This document shows, one piece after another, positions 8,075 to 17,495 of a stretch of DNA of 32,221 nucleotides; the stretch's first letter is position 1; the number at the start of each line of letters is the position of its first letter. This stretch comes from Clostridiales bacterium. Its GTDB lineage: Bacteria > Bacillota > Clostridia > Lachnospirales > Lachnospiraceae. Below the pieces are notes generated by a model, which did not search any database, was not told the origin of the DNA, and saw only the letters and a list, made by a program, of their open reading frames with translations. Where the stretch lies: the NCBI GenBank assembly GCA_019423795.1, contig JAHZAT010000078.1:1-32221 (forward strand), written 5' to 3'. Made by a program: the position numbers and the translations under genes.

Positions 8075-8375
8075 CAGATTATTGATCTACATTGCAGTCA
8101 CAGCAGTTTCTACATATTTAATACGAGTCATTCCACTGATTGCAATACAGAAGAAGATCGAGAATAGATTTTTTAGGTCCTTTTTATATTATGTACCATA
8201 TGCAGTTTTGGCGGCAATGATCATGCCAGCCGTGTTTTATGCCACAGGAAATTGGATTGCATCGACAATTGGGTTTGCAATTGCGATGATTTTTGCATAT
8301 AATGAAAAAAATATTGTTACAGTTGCATGTGCAAGCTGTATTGGAGCGTTTATCGCATTAGTAGTTTTAGGGTAA
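8064..8375 (+). CDS. azlD: AzlD-family branched-chain amino-acid exporter, small subunit
   Basis: 103 residues with about four hydrophobic segments and family features TYLIRVIPL near the start and YVPYAVLAAMIMPAVFY in the middle. It is the obligatory small partner of AzlC. GAGGAGGAG 4 bases before the ATG is a strong site inside the end of azlC, so the two subunits are translationally coupled. Confidence 0.9.
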   Translation: MKLSRLLIYIAVTAVSTYLIRVIPLIAIQKKIENRFFRSFLYYVPYAVLAAMIMPAVFYATGNWIASTIGFAIAMIFAYNEKNIVTVACASCIGAFIALVVLG

Positions 8376-8443
8376 ATAAATCTGCCAATTCATTGACAGA
8401 CATAAGTAATATCAAGAAGACAAGAAGAAATGAGGAAGAAGAT

Positions 8444-9529
8444 ATGAATTGTAATTTAGCAGTCATCAAAGGTGACGGAATCGGACCAGAGATTGTCACA
8501 GAAGCAATGAGAGTTTTAGACGCTGTAGGTGAGAAATACGGACACACATTTTCTTACACACAGATCTTAATGGGAGGAGCATCCATTGATGTTCACGGAG
8601 AACCATTAACAGAAGAAGCTTTAGAGATTGCTAAGAATAGTGATGCAGTATTAATGGGATCTATCGGAGGAAATACAAGCACATCTCCATGGTACAAACT
8701 TCCAGCACAGTTAAGACCAGAGGCAGGATTATTAAAACTTCGTAAAGCCCTTGGATTATTTGCCAATATCAGACCAGCATATTTATATGATGAGTTAAAG
8801 AAAGCATGCCCACTTCGTGATGAAGTGATCGGTGATGGATTTGATATGGTCATTATGAGAGAATTAACAGGTGGTCTTTACTTTGGAGAAAGACATACAG
8901 AAGAAGTTGATGGTGTAAGAACAGCGGTTGATACATTATCTTACAATGAAAATGAGATCAGAAGAATCGCGATCAAAGCATTCGATATTGCAAGAAAACG
9001 TAAAAAACATGTAATCAGTGTTGATAAAGCAAATGTGCTTGATTCTTCCAGATTATGGAGAGCCGTTGTTGAAGAAGTAGCGAAAGACTATGAAGATGTT
9101 ACATATGAACATATGTTAGTTGACAATTGTGCAATGCAGTTAGTGAATAACCCTCGTCAGTTCGATGTGATCTTAACAGAGAACATGTTTGGAGATATTT
9201 TATCCGATGAAGCAAGTATGATCACAGGATCTATCGGAATGTTATCATCTGCAAGCCTTGCAGAAGGTAAGTTTGGATTATATGAACCAAGCCACGGATC
9301 AGCTCCAGACATCGCAGGACAGGATATCGCAAACCCAATCGCAACGATCCTTTCTGCAGCTATGATGCTTCGTTATTCTTTTGATCTTGATAAAGAAGCA
9401 GATGAAATTGAAGCAGCAGTCAAAGCAGTTTTAGCAGATGGATACAGAACTGTTGATATCATGTCTGATGGAATGAAGAAAGTCGGATGTAAAGAGATGG
9501 GACAGCTGATCATCGACAAGATTAAATAA
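8444..9529 (+). CDS. leuB: 3-isopropylmalate dehydrogenase
   Basis: 361 residues, normal for LeuB. The protein opens with LAVIKGDGIGPEIV, then shows GSIGGNTSTSPWYKLPAQLRPEAG, the substrate-binding MRELTGGLYFG, VDKANVLDSSRLWR, and NMFGDILSDEAS with GSIGMLSSASL and EPSHGSAPDIAG at the NAD pocket. It oxidises and decarboxylates 3-isopropylmalate to 2-ketoisocaproate in leucine synthesis. The ATG at 8444 has GAGGAAGA 4 bases upstream; the open frame extends further 5' but overlaps azlD. leuA and leuCD are not in the window. Confidence 0.96.
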   Translation: MNCNLAVIKGDGIGPEIVTEAMRVLDAVGEKYGHTFSYTQILMGGASIDVHGEPLTEEALEIAKNSDAVLMGSIGGNTSTSPWYKLPAQLRPEAGLLKLRKALGLFANIRPAYLYDELKKACPLRDEVIGDGFDMVIMRELTGGLYFGERHTEEVDGVRTAVDTLSYNENEIRRIAIKAFDIARKRKKHVISVDKANVLDSSRLWRAVVEEVAKDYEDVTYEHMLVDNCAMQLVNNPRQFDVILTENMFGDILSDEASMITGSIGMLSSASLAEGKFGLYEPSHGSAPDIAGQDIANPIATILSAAMMLRYSFDLDKEADEIEAAVKAVLADGYRTVDIMSDGMKKVGCKEMGQLIIDKIK

Positions 9530-9574
9530 TTATCATAGATAGAAGAAGGTATATTATACTAGGAGGTTAGTTTT

Positions 9575-11239
9575 ATGAGTAATAAATTTACAGAGGGAGA
9601 AGCATATGCTCCTCAGAGATCGTTATTTAACGCATTAGGTTTCACAAAAGAAGAAATGAGAAAGCCATTGGTCGGAATCGTAAGTTCGTATAACGAGATC
9701 GTACCAGGGCATATGAATATTGATAAGATCGTAGAAGCGGTTAAACTCGGAGTTGCTATGGCTGGTGGAACACCAGTTGTATTCCCAGCAATTGCTGTAT
9801 GTGATGGTATTGCAATGGGACATGTTGGAATGAAATATTCCTTAGTAACACGTGATCTGATCGCTGATTCTACAGAATGTATGGCATTAGCACATCAGTT
9901 TGACGCTTTAGTTATGGTTCCAAACTGTGACAAAAATGTACCAGGACTTTTAATGGCAGCTGCACGTGTTAATGTACCTACAGTGTTCGTCAGTGGCGGA
10001 CCAATGCTTGCGGGACGTGTAAAAGGATGCAAAACAAGTCTATCAAGTATGTTTGAAGCAGTAGGATCTTATGCAGCAGGTAAGATCACAAAAGAAGAAT
10101 TAGATGAATATGAAAATAAAACATGTCCTACATGTGGATCATGTTCCGGTATGTATACAGCAAACTCCATGAACTGTTTAACAGAAGTACTTGGTATGGG
10201 ATTACAAGGAAATGGAACAATTCCAGCCGTATATTCTGAAAGAATCCGTCTTGCAAAACATGCAGGAATGAAGGTTATGGAATTATTAGAGAAGAATATC
10301 CGCCCAAGAGATATCTTAACAGAGGAAGCATTTGAAAATGCCTTAACTGTTGATATGGCATTAGGATGTAGTACAAATAGTATGCTTCATTTACCAGCGA
10401 TCGCTCATGAAGCAGGTGTTGAATTAAATCTTGAAATGGCAAATGAGATCAGTAAGAGAACTCCAAACTTATGTCATCTTGCACCAGCAGGACATACATA
10501 CATTGAAGAGTTAAATGAAGCTGGTGGTGTTTATGCCGTTATGAATGAGTTAAATAAGAAGAATCTTCTCCATACAGATCTTATCACAGCAACAGGTAAG
10601 ACAGTGGCAGAGAACATTGAAGGATGCGTAAACAAGAACCCAGAAGTTATCCGTCCGATCGACAATCCATATAGCCAGACTGGTGGAATCGCCGTATTAA
10701 AAGGAAACTTAGCACCAGATTCAGGAGTTGTAAAACGTTCAGCAGTTGCTCCTGAGATGCTTAAGATGGAAGGACCAGCAAGAGTCTTTGACTGCGAAGA
10801 AGATGCGATCAAAGCGATCAAAGGTGGAGATATCAAACCAGGCGATGTTGTCGTTATTCGTTACGAAGGACCAAAAGGTGGCCCTGGTATGAGAGAAATG
10901 TTAAATCCTACATCAGCGATCATGGGTATGGGACTTGGATCAAGTGTAGCCTTGATCACAGACGGAAGATTCTCCGGAGCTTCCAGAGGAGCTTGTATCG
11001 GACATGTTTCTCCAGAGGCAGCCGTTGGTGGACCAATCGCATTAGTAGAAGAAGGAGATATCATCGCAATCGATATCGATGCAAATACATTAAATGTAAA
11101 AGTTTCCGATGAAGAATTAGCAAAGAGAAAAGAAAACTGGAAACCTAGATCACCTAAGGTTACAACAGGTTATCTTGCAAGATATGCATCTTTAGTTACA
11201 TCTGGAAACCGCGGAGCAGTTTTAGAAATCAAAGAGTAA
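9575..11239 (+). CDS. ilvD: Dihydroxy-acid dehydratase
   Basis: 554 residues, full length. Fe-S cluster ligands of the IlvD/Edd family are visible: NCDKNVPG (about 112-119) and CPTCGSCSGMYTANSMNCL (about 185-203). The C-terminal part has GPKGGPGMREM and DGRFSGASRGACIGHVSPEA. It dehydrates 2,3-dihydroxy-isovalerate and -methylvalerate to the 2-keto acids used for valine and isoleucine. AGGAGG is 8 bases before the ATG. It follows leuB by 45 bases and ilvB starts 22 bases after it. Confidence 0.97.
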   Translation: MSNKFTEGEAYAPQRSLFNALGFTKEEMRKPLVGIVSSYNEIVPGHMNIDKIVEAVKLGVAMAGGTPVVFPAIAVCDGIAMGHVGMKYSLVTRDLIADSTECMALAHQFDALVMVPNCDKNVPGLLMAAARVNVPTVFVSGGPMLAGRVKGCKTSLSSMFEAVGSYAAGKITKEELDEYENKTCPTCGSCSGMYTANSMNCLTEVLGMGLQGNGTIPAVYSERIRLAKHAGMKVMELLEKNIRPRDILTEEAFENALTVDMALGCSTNSMLHLPAIAHEAGVELNLEMANEISKRTPNLCHLAPAGHTYIEELNEAGGVYAVMNELNKKNLLHTDLITATGKTVAENIEGCVNKNPEVIRPIDNPYSQTGGIAVLKGNLAPDSGVVKRSAVAPEMLKMEGPARVFDCEEDAIKAIKGGDIKPGDVVVIRYEGPKGGPGMREMLNPTSAIMGMGLGSSVALITDGRFSGASRGACIGHVSPEAAVGGPIALVEEGDIIAIDIDANTLNVKVSDEELAKRKENWKPRSPKVTTGYLARYASLVTSGNRGAVLEIKE

Positions 11240-11261
11240 TGAAGTAAGAAAAGAGGATCAA

Positions 11262-12953
11262 ATGATGAAACAATTGACAGGTGCTCAGATTGTTTTAGAA
11301 TGTTTGAAAGAGCAAGGCGTGGATACCATTTTTGGGTATCCAGGTGGAGCTATCTTAAACATTTACGATGAATTATACAAACAGAAAAAGTATTTTACAC
11401 ATATCCTGACTTCTCATGAGCAGGGAGCTTCTCATGCAGCAGATGGATATGCAAGATCTACAGGAAAAGTTGGAGTGTGCTTTGCAACAAGCGGACCTGG
11501 AGCAACAAATATTGTCACAGGACTTGCAACAGCGAATATGGACTCTGTTCCAGTTGTTGCGCTCACATGTAACGTAGGAGTGAGTCTTCTTGGAAAGGAT
11601 AGTTTTCAGGAAGTTGACATTTCTGGAGTTACAATTCCAATCACAAAGCATAACTTTATTGTAAAGAATGTAGAAGAACTGGCAAATACAATTCGAAGAG
11701 CATTCAAGATTGCAAAAACAGGAAGACCAGGACCGGTTTTAATTGATATTCCAAAAGATGTGACGGCAGCCGTGACATCTTATGAAGCAGAAAAACCAGA
11801 GAAGATCATCCGTTTCAGTGAGAGAATCAAAGAAGCAGATATTCAGAATGCGATCAAGATGATCAAAGAATCAAAACGTCCATACATCTTAGTAGGTGGA
11901 GGAGCAGTTATCTCTGATGCAGCAGATGAATTAAAAGAGTTTGTAGATAAAGTTGATGCCCCAGTATGTGATACCTTGATGGGAAAAGGAGCATTTAATG
12001 GTACAGATGAGCGTTACAGTGGAATGCTTGGTATGCATGGAACCAAGGCATCAAATCTTGGAGTTTCTCATTGTGACTTACTGATCGCGATCGGAACAAG
12101 ATTTAGTGATCGTGTATTAGGAAATCCAAAGACATTTGCAAAGAATGCCAAGATTTTACAAATCGATATTGATCCAGTTGAGATCAATAAGAATATTTGT
12201 GTATCTGCTTCAATCATCGGAGATGTAAAAGCAGTTCTGACTGTGATCAATCGCCGCTTAGAAGCACAGGAACATAAAGAATGGATGAATACAGTCAAAG
12301 AATATAAAGAAAAATATCCATTAACATATGACAAGGGATGTTTAACATGTCCTCAGATCATGGAAGCGATTTATGATATTACAAAAGGTGAGGCAGTCAT
12401 TACAACAGAAGTTGGACAGCATCAGATGTGGGCCGCTCAGTTTTATAAATATGATAAACCACGTAAATTATTGACATCTGGAGGTCTTGGAACAATGGGA
12501 TACGGTCTTGGAGCCAGTCTTGGAGCCAAAGTTGGTAATCCAGACAAGATCGTAGTAAACATTGCAGGAGATGGATGTTTCCGTATGAATTTAAACGAGC
12601 TTGCGACCGCCTCGCGATACAACATTCCTGTTATAGAAGTAATCATCAATAACAGTGTATTAGGAATGGTAAGACAGTGGCAGGATCTGTTTTATGAAGA
12701 AAGATATTCGTATACAACACTTCAGGACAAAGTGGACTTTGTAAAAGTTTCTGAAGGTCTTGGAGTTGATGCAAAGAAGATCACGGATATCGATGAATTC
12801 AAAGATGCATTTAAAGAAGCTTTAACGTTAGGAAAACCTATGGTTCTTGATTGTCATATCGATTTAGATGACAAAGTATGGCCAATGGTTAATCCAGGCG
12901 GCTCCATTGAAGATGCATTTGATAAAGCGGATCTTGAGGCGCAGGCAAGATAA
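11262..12953 (+). CDS. ilvB: Acetolactate synthase, large (catalytic) subunit
   Basis: 563 residues with three thiamine-enzyme domains: the PYR domain with catalytic Glu53 in LTSHEQGASHAADGYAR, a central FAD-type domain (PYILVGGGAVIS), and the PP domain with GDGCFRMNLNELATA ending at INNSVLGMVRQWQ. It condenses two pyruvates, or pyruvate with 2-ketobutyrate, for Val/Leu/Ile synthesis. ATG codons at 11262 and 11265 are both possible after GAGGATCAA. No ilvN/ilvH regulatory-subunit gene is adjacent. A catabolic AlsS is less likely because the neighbours are leuB and ilvD. Confidence 0.94.
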   Translation: MMKQLTGAQIVLECLKEQGVDTIFGYPGGAILNIYDELYKQKKYFTHILTSHEQGASHAADGYARSTGKVGVCFATSGPGATNIVTGLATANMDSVPVVALTCNVGVSLLGKDSFQEVDISGVTIPITKHNFIVKNVEELANTIRRAFKIAKTGRPGPVLIDIPKDVTAAVTSYEAEKPEKIIRFSERIKEADIQNAIKMIKESKRPYILVGGGAVISDAADELKEFVDKVDAPVCDTLMGKGAFNGTDERYSGMLGMHGTKASNLGVSHCDLLIAIGTRFSDRVLGNPKTFAKNAKILQIDIDPVEINKNICVSASIIGDVKAVLTVINRRLEAQEHKEWMNTVKEYKEKYPLTYDKGCLTCPQIMEAIYDITKGEAVITTEVGQHQMWAAQFYKYDKPRKLLTSGGLGTMGYGLGASLGAKVGNPDKIVVNIAGDGCFRMNLNELATASRYNIPVIEVIINNSVLGMVRQWQDLFYEERYSYTTLQDKVDFVKVSEGLGVDAKKITDIDEFKDAFKEALTLGKPMVLDCHIDLDDKVWPMVNPGGSIEDAFDKADLEAQAR

Positions 12954-12989
12954 CTTTTAATTTATTTTCATATAAAGGAGAGAAAAGAA

Positions 12990-14072
12990 ATGGCAAGAGT
13001 ATACAACTTTTCAGCTGGACCGGCAGTACTTCCGGAAGAAGTGTTAAAAGAAGCAGCAGAGGAAATGCTTGATTACAGAGGATGCGGAATGTCCGTTATG
13101 GAGATGAGCCACAGATCCAAGATGTTTGATGACATCATCAAAACTGCAGAAGCAGACTTAAGAGAGTTAATGAACATCCCAGATAATTATAAAGTATTAT
13201 TCCTTCAGGGTGGAGCTTCCCAGCAGTTTTCAGCCATCCCTATGAACCTGATGAAGAACAAAGTCGCAGATTTTATCATCACAGGACAGTGGGCAAAGAA
13301 AGCATATCAGGAAGCAGCAAGATATGGAAAAGCAAATATCTTAGCTTCATCTGAAGATAAAACATATACATATATTCCAGATTGCTCTGATCTTCCAGTA
13401 TCAGAAGATGCAGATTATGTATATGTATGCTATAACAATACAATCTATGGAACAAAATATCAGCAGATTCCAAACACAAAAGGAAAGATCCTTGTTGCAG
13501 ATATGTCTTCCTGCATTCTATCTGAGCCTGTGAATGTAGAAGACTTTGGAGTTATTTATTTTGGAGTACAGAAAAATGTTGGACCAGCTGGAGTTGTAGT
13601 TTGTATCGTACGTGAAGACCTGATTACAGATGATGTGTTAGAAGGAACACCAACCATGTTAAAATGGAAAACACAGGCAGATGCAGATTCACTGTATAAC
13701 ACACCTCCATGCTATGGAATCTATATTTGTGGTAAAGTCTTCAAATGGTTAAAAGACCAGGGTGGACTAGAAGCAATGAAGAAACGTAACGAAGAAAAAG
13801 CAAAGATCTTATATGATTTCTTAGATCAGAGTGAAATGTTTAAAGGAACAGTAGTCAAAAAAGATCGTTCTTTAATGAATGTTCCATTTGTAACAGGAGA
13901 CAAAGATTTGGATGCCAAATTCGTAGCCGAAGCAAAAGAAGCTGGATTTGAAAACTTAAAAGGACATCGTACCGTTGGTGGAATGCGTGCAAGTATTTAT
14001 AACGCAATGCCAAAAGAAGGTGTTGAAAAATTAGTTGCATTCATGAAGAAATTTGAAGAAGAGAACAAATAA
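12990..14072 (+). CDS. serC: Phosphoserine aminotransferase
   Basis: 360 residues, full length SerC (class V aminotransferase fold). It starts VYNFSAGPAVLPEEVL; the pyridoxal-phosphate Lys195 lies in FGVQKNVGPAG; the GHRTVGGMRASIYNA end is diagnostic. It converts 3-phosphohydroxypyruvate and glutamate to phosphoserine. AAAGGAGAG lies 7 bases before the ATG. serA follows 9 bases after the stop, so the first two steps of serine synthesis are coupled. The enzyme depends on pyridoxal phosphate while the pdxST genes further along this window are broken. Confidence 0.96.
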   Translation: MARVYNFSAGPAVLPEEVLKEAAEEMLDYRGCGMSVMEMSHRSKMFDDIIKTAEADLRELMNIPDNYKVLFLQGGASQQFSAIPMNLMKNKVADFIITGQWAKKAYQEAARYGKANILASSEDKTYTYIPDCSDLPVSEDADYVYVCYNNTIYGTKYQQIPNTKGKILVADMSSCILSEPVNVEDFGVIYFGVQKNVGPAGVVVCIVREDLITDDVLEGTPTMLKWKTQADADSLYNTPPCYGIYICGKVFKWLKDQGGLEAMKKRNEEKAKILYDFLDQSEMFKGTVVKKDRSLMNVPFVTGDKDLDAKFVAEAKEAGFENLKGHRTVGGMRASIYNAMPKEGVEKLVAFMKKFEEENK

Positions 14073-14081
14073 GGAGGAGCC

Positions 14082-15245
14082 ATGTATACAGTAAAATGCT
14101 TAAACCCGATCGCAGACAAAGGGCTTGATTTATTTACAGAAGATTTTAAAGTCATTGATGATTTAGATGCAGCAGATGCAGTCTTAGTAAGAAGTGCATC
14201 CATGCATGAACTTGAAGTTCCAGAAAGCCTTCTTGCAGTTGCAAGAGCTGGAGCTGGAGTTAACAATATTCCATTAGATGAATATGCCAAGAAAGGTATC
14301 GTAGCATTCAATACACCAGGAGCTAATGCAAATGGAGTGAAAGAATTAGTTGTTGCAGGACTTTTACTTGCATCCCGCGATATCATTGGTGGATATAACT
14401 GGGTTAAAGAAAATGCTTCCGAAGAAAATCTTGCAAAATTAGTTGAGAAACAGAAGAAACAGTATGCAGGAAACGAATTAAAAGGAAAGAGCATTGGAGT
14501 CATCGGACTTGGAGCTATCGGAGTTTTAGTAGCAAATATCTGTAACCGTCTTGGAATGAAAGTTTACGGATACGATCCATATGTATCTGTACGTTCCGCA
14601 TGGAGTTTATCAAGAATGGTAAAACATATCGCATCTATCGATGAATTATTTGAGACATGTGATTACATCACGATCCATGTTCCATATATGGATTCAACAA
14701 AAGAAATGATCAACAAAGAAGCCATCGATAAGATGAAAGACGGAGTGACGATCTTAAACTTTGCCAGAGGAGAATTGGTTGAGAATCAGGCAGTGATCGA
14801 AGGATTAGAATCTGGAAAAGTAAAACATTACGTTACAGACTTCCCAAGTGCAGAGATTGCTGGAGTTGATAAAGTGATCACAATTCCACATTTAGGAGCT
14901 TCTACAGAAGAATCTGAGGAAAACTGTGCAGAGATGGCAGTTGACCAGTTAATGAATTACTTAGAGAATGGTAATATCGTAAATTCAGTCAACTATCCAA
15001 ACTGTGATCTTGGAGAAGCAAATTGTGCAGCACGTATCACAGTGCATCACAAAAACCTTCCAAATATGATCGGACAGTTAACAGCGATCCTTGCAGCAGA
15101 TGGACATAACATTGCCAATATGTTAAATAAATCCAAAGGTGAATGGGCTTATTCTATGTTTGATATGGAAAAGAAAGCACCAACAGAAGAAACAGTTAAG
15201 AAAATGGAACAGATCGACGGAGTCGTTCGAGTTCGTGTACTATAG
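14082..15245 (+). CDS. serA: D-3-phosphoglycerate dehydrogenase with ACT domain
   Basis: 387 residues: a D-2-hydroxyacid dehydrogenase catalytic/NAD-binding core (GLGAIGVLVANICNRLG; catalytic Arg near 229 in NFARGELV; His in IPHLGAST) and a C-terminal ACT domain (about 319-387, ITVHHKNLPNMIGQL). It makes 3-phosphohydroxypyruvate, the first committed step to serine; ACT domains commonly sense serine. The usual DVFxxEP stretch before the catalytic His is replaced by the shorter TDFPSAEIAG, while Glu remains 29 residues after the Arg. AGGAGG precedes the ATG and asd follows after 12 bases. Confidence 0.94.
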   Translation: MYTVKCLNPIADKGLDLFTEDFKVIDDLDAADAVLVRSASMHELEVPESLLAVARAGAGVNNIPLDEYAKKGIVAFNTPGANANGVKELVVAGLLLASRDIIGGYNWVKENASEENLAKLVEKQKKQYAGNELKGKSIGVIGLGAIGVLVANICNRLGMKVYGYDPYVSVRSAWSLSRMVKHIASIDELFETCDYITIHVPYMDSTKEMINKEAIDKMKDGVTILNFARGELVENQAVIEGLESGKVKHYVTDFPSAEIAGVDKVITIPHLGASTEESEENCAEMAVDQLMNYLENGNIVNSVNYPNCDLGEANCAARITVHHKNLPNMIGQLTAILAADGHNIANMLNKSKGEWAYSMFDMEKKAPTEETVKKMEQIDGVVRVRVL

Positions 15246-15257
15246 GAGAGAAGAAGC

Positions 15258-16343
15258 ATGAGTGAAAAATTAAGAGTTGGTATTTTAGGTGCAACGGGAA
15301 TGGTTGGACAACGTTTTATTTCATTATTAGAGAACCATCCATGGTTTGAAGTTACAACATTAGCTGCAAGCCCACGTTCTGCAGGAAAGACATATGAAGA
15401 AGCAGTAGGTGGACGCTGGAAAATGGATACACCAATGCCAGAAGCAGTAAAATCTATGATCGTAAAGAATGTAAACGAAGTAGAAGAAGTTGCTTCTCAG
15501 GTTGATTTTGTATTCAGTGCAGTTGATATGTCTAAAGATGAGATCAAAAAGATCGAGGAAGACTACGCAAAAACAGAAACACCAGTTGTATCTAACAACA
15601 GTGCTCACCGCTGGACACCAGACGTACCAATGGTAGTACCTGAGATCAACCCAGAACATTTCGAAGTTATCGAAAGCCAGAAGAAACGTTTAGGAACAAC
15701 AAAAGGTTTCGTAGCGGTAAAACCAAATTGCTCTATCCAGAGTTATGCACCAGTTTTAACAGCATGGAAAGAATTCGAACCATATGAAGTCGTAGCTACA
15801 ACATATCAGGCAATTTCCGGAGCAGGAAAAACTTTCAAAGACTGGCCTGAAATGGTAGAAAACATCATCCCATACATCGGTGGAGAAGAAGAGAAGAGTG
15901 AACAGGAACCTCTTCGTTTATGGGGACACATTGAAGACGGTGTGATCGTGAAAGCTGAAACACCAGTGATCACAACGCAGTGTATCCGTGTACCAGTATT
16001 AAACGGACATACAGCAGCAGTTTTCGTTAAATTCAAAAAGAAACCAACAAAAGAACAGCTGATCGAAAAATTAGTAAACTTCAGTGGACTTCCACAGGAA
16101 TTAGAACTTCCAAGTGCTCCAAAACAGATGATCCAGTACTTAGAAGAAGATAACCGCCCACAGGTAAAAGCAGACGTAGATTACGAAAACGGAATGGGAA
16201 TCTCTGTTGGACGTTTAAGAGAAGACACAGTATACGATTACAAATTCGTAGGACTTTCTCATAACACAGTTCGTGGTGCAGCAGGTGGAGCTGTATTATG
16301 TGCAGAGACATTAAAAGCAAAAGGATATATTACAAAGAAATAA
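15258..16343 (+). CDS. asd: Aspartate-semialdehyde dehydrogenase
   Basis: 361 residues. The NADP-binding N-terminus is VGILGATGMVGQRF; catalytic Cys158 lies in AVKPNCSIQSY; QAISGAGK and a GHTAAVFV histidine follow. The sequence is of the branch of Asd shared with archaea and fungi, which is common in Clostridia. It reduces aspartyl phosphate to the semialdehyde that leads to lysine/diaminopimelate, threonine, methionine and isoleucine. It is the last gene of the biosynthetic run; AGGAGAG precedes the ATG and a hairpin follows 32 bases after the stop. Confidence 0.95.
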   Translation: MSEKLRVGILGATGMVGQRFISLLENHPWFEVTTLAASPRSAGKTYEEAVGGRWKMDTPMPEAVKSMIVKNVNEVEEVASQVDFVFSAVDMSKDEIKKIEEDYAKTETPVVSNNSAHRWTPDVPMVVPEINPEHFEVIESQKKRLGTTKGFVAVKPNCSIQSYAPVLTAWKEFEPYEVVATTYQAISGAGKTFKDWPEMVENIIPYIGGEEEKSEQEPLRLWGHIEDGVIVKAETPVITTQCIRVPVLNGHTAAVFVKFKKKPTKEQLIEKLVNFSGLPQELELPSAPKQMIQYLEEDNRPQVKADVDYENGMGISVGRLREDTVYDYKFVGLSHNTVRGAAGGAVLCAETLKAKGYITKK

Positions 16344-16375
16344 GCATTGTAATTAATAGATAAACTTGCTATGAT

Positions 16376-16406
16376 AAGAAACACGTAGAAATACGTGTTT
16401 CTTTCA
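16376..16406 (+). terminator. Probable terminator after asd
   Basis: A 12-bp perfect stem (16376-16387 with 16392-16403) capped by a GAAA tetraloop; the T-run (TTTCTTTC) is partly inside the stem and short. It is the first terminator-like structure seen after azlC, about 9 kb upstream. Confidence 0.7.
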
Positions 16407-16472
16407 TGTTATGCGTCTTATGGCGCACGTTGCTAAGTACATGAAAAAATATAAGATAAAAAAGGAGATAGT

Positions 16473-17342
16473 ATGTTAGCACAGATACAATCAATGTTCG
16501 CAGCAGTGGACTTAAGTAAGATTGACTGGAATCAGTTTTTTGAAAAATATCTGGAAATTGCAATGAGTATCATAGGGAAAGTTATTGTATCATTTTTGAT
16601 CATTGTCATCGGATTTAAACTGATCAAAATCCTGATTACTCTTTTAAAAACAACCCTTGAGAAGGCAGAGATCGATTATGGAGTGATCTCATTTTCCTGT
16701 TCCTTCATAAGGATTGGATTGCGATGTATTGTAATTTTTATGGCAGTGGCACATATGGGAGTAGAAGTAAGTTCCTTTATCGCATTATTAGGATCTGCCG
16801 GTGTAGCAGTAGGTTTAGCATTACAAGGAACACTTTCTAACGTAGCTGGCGGAGTTTTATTATTAATTCTGAAACCATTTCAGGTGGGAGATTATATCGT
16901 ATTAACAGGAACCAACTGCGAAGGAGAAGTTGCAGCGATGGACATTTTCTACACAAAGCTTAAGACTGTTGATAACCGAGTGATCGTTATTCCAAATGGT
17001 ACATTAAGCAATTCCAATCTGATCAATAATACGAAACAGGATCGAAGACTGATCGATATTGAAGTAGGAATCTCTTATGATGCAGATATCAGAGAAGTCA
17101 AAAAGATTTTAAATGAGATTGCAAGAGAAGAAAAAAGGATCATTGATCAAGATGGAGTTGAAATTTTTGTGAGCAGTTTAGCAGACAGCTCTGTGATGAT
17201 GGGGATCAGGTGCTGGGTTCCAACATCGGATTATGTAGCAACAAAATGGGCGTTGAATGAAGAGATTAAACTTCGATTTGATGAGGAAGGAATAGAGATA
17301 CCTTATCAGAAATTGGATGTTTGTATTAAAAATGAAGTGTAA
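16473..17342 (+). CDS. mscS: Small-conductance mechanosensitive channel, MscS family
   Basis: 289 residues. Three hydrophobic helices (about 30-52, 70-92 and 95-130) end in the pore helix ALLGSAGVAVGLALQGTLSNVAGG, followed by the beta domain KPFQVGDYIVL and VIPNGTLSNSNLIN and a mixed alpha/beta C-terminus. This matches the minimal E. coli MscS plan. The channel opens under membrane tension to release solutes on osmotic downshock. AAAAAGGAG lies 6 bases before the ATG. It stands alone between the asd hairpin and a decayed gene; no clear terminator was found after it. Confidence 0.94.
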   Translation: MLAQIQSMFAAVDLSKIDWNQFFEKYLEIAMSIIGKVIVSFLIIVIGFKLIKILITLLKTTLEKAEIDYGVISFSCSFIRIGLRCIVIFMAVAHMGVEVSSFIALLGSAGVAVGLALQGTLSNVAGGVLLLILKPFQVGDYIVLTGTNCEGEVAAMDIFYTKLKTVDNRVIVIPNGTLSNSNLINNTKQDRRLIDIEVGISYDADIREVKKILNEIAREEKRIIDQDGVEIFVSSLADSSVMMGIRCWVPTSDYVATKWALNEEIKLRFDEEGIEIPYQKLDVCIKNEV

Positions 17343-17407
17343 TTGAAAAAATAGGAAGTAAAGATTATTTCAAAGAGCAGTCAATGCATCAATTCAGTTT
17401 GTTATGC

Positions 17408-17436
17408 TGTACTTTAACCATATCTTTTGGTATAAT
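17408..17436 (+). promoter_or_regulatory. Extended -10 promoter of the AAA-ATPase pseudogene
   Basis: TGTACT (17408-17413), 17 bases, TATAAT (17431-17436) preceded by TGG, an extended -10. It sits 60 bases before the ATG at 17496, which is preceded by GAAAGAAGAGG. Confidence 0.5.
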
Positions 17437-17495
17437 TGAATTAAAAAAATACAACTTTGTATAGAATCATGGAATAAGAAAGAAGAGGTCTTGAT

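Noticed and set aside
8376..8443. TTGACA at 8393-8398 as a leuB promoter
   Set aside because: No acceptable -10 at 16-18 bases; the region is only a 68-base gap in a co-directional run, with a short imperfect dyad.
13997..14503. Open minus-strand frame of 168 codons across serC/serA
   Set aside because: Covers the ends of two clear genes on the other strand; no promoter or recognisable domain.
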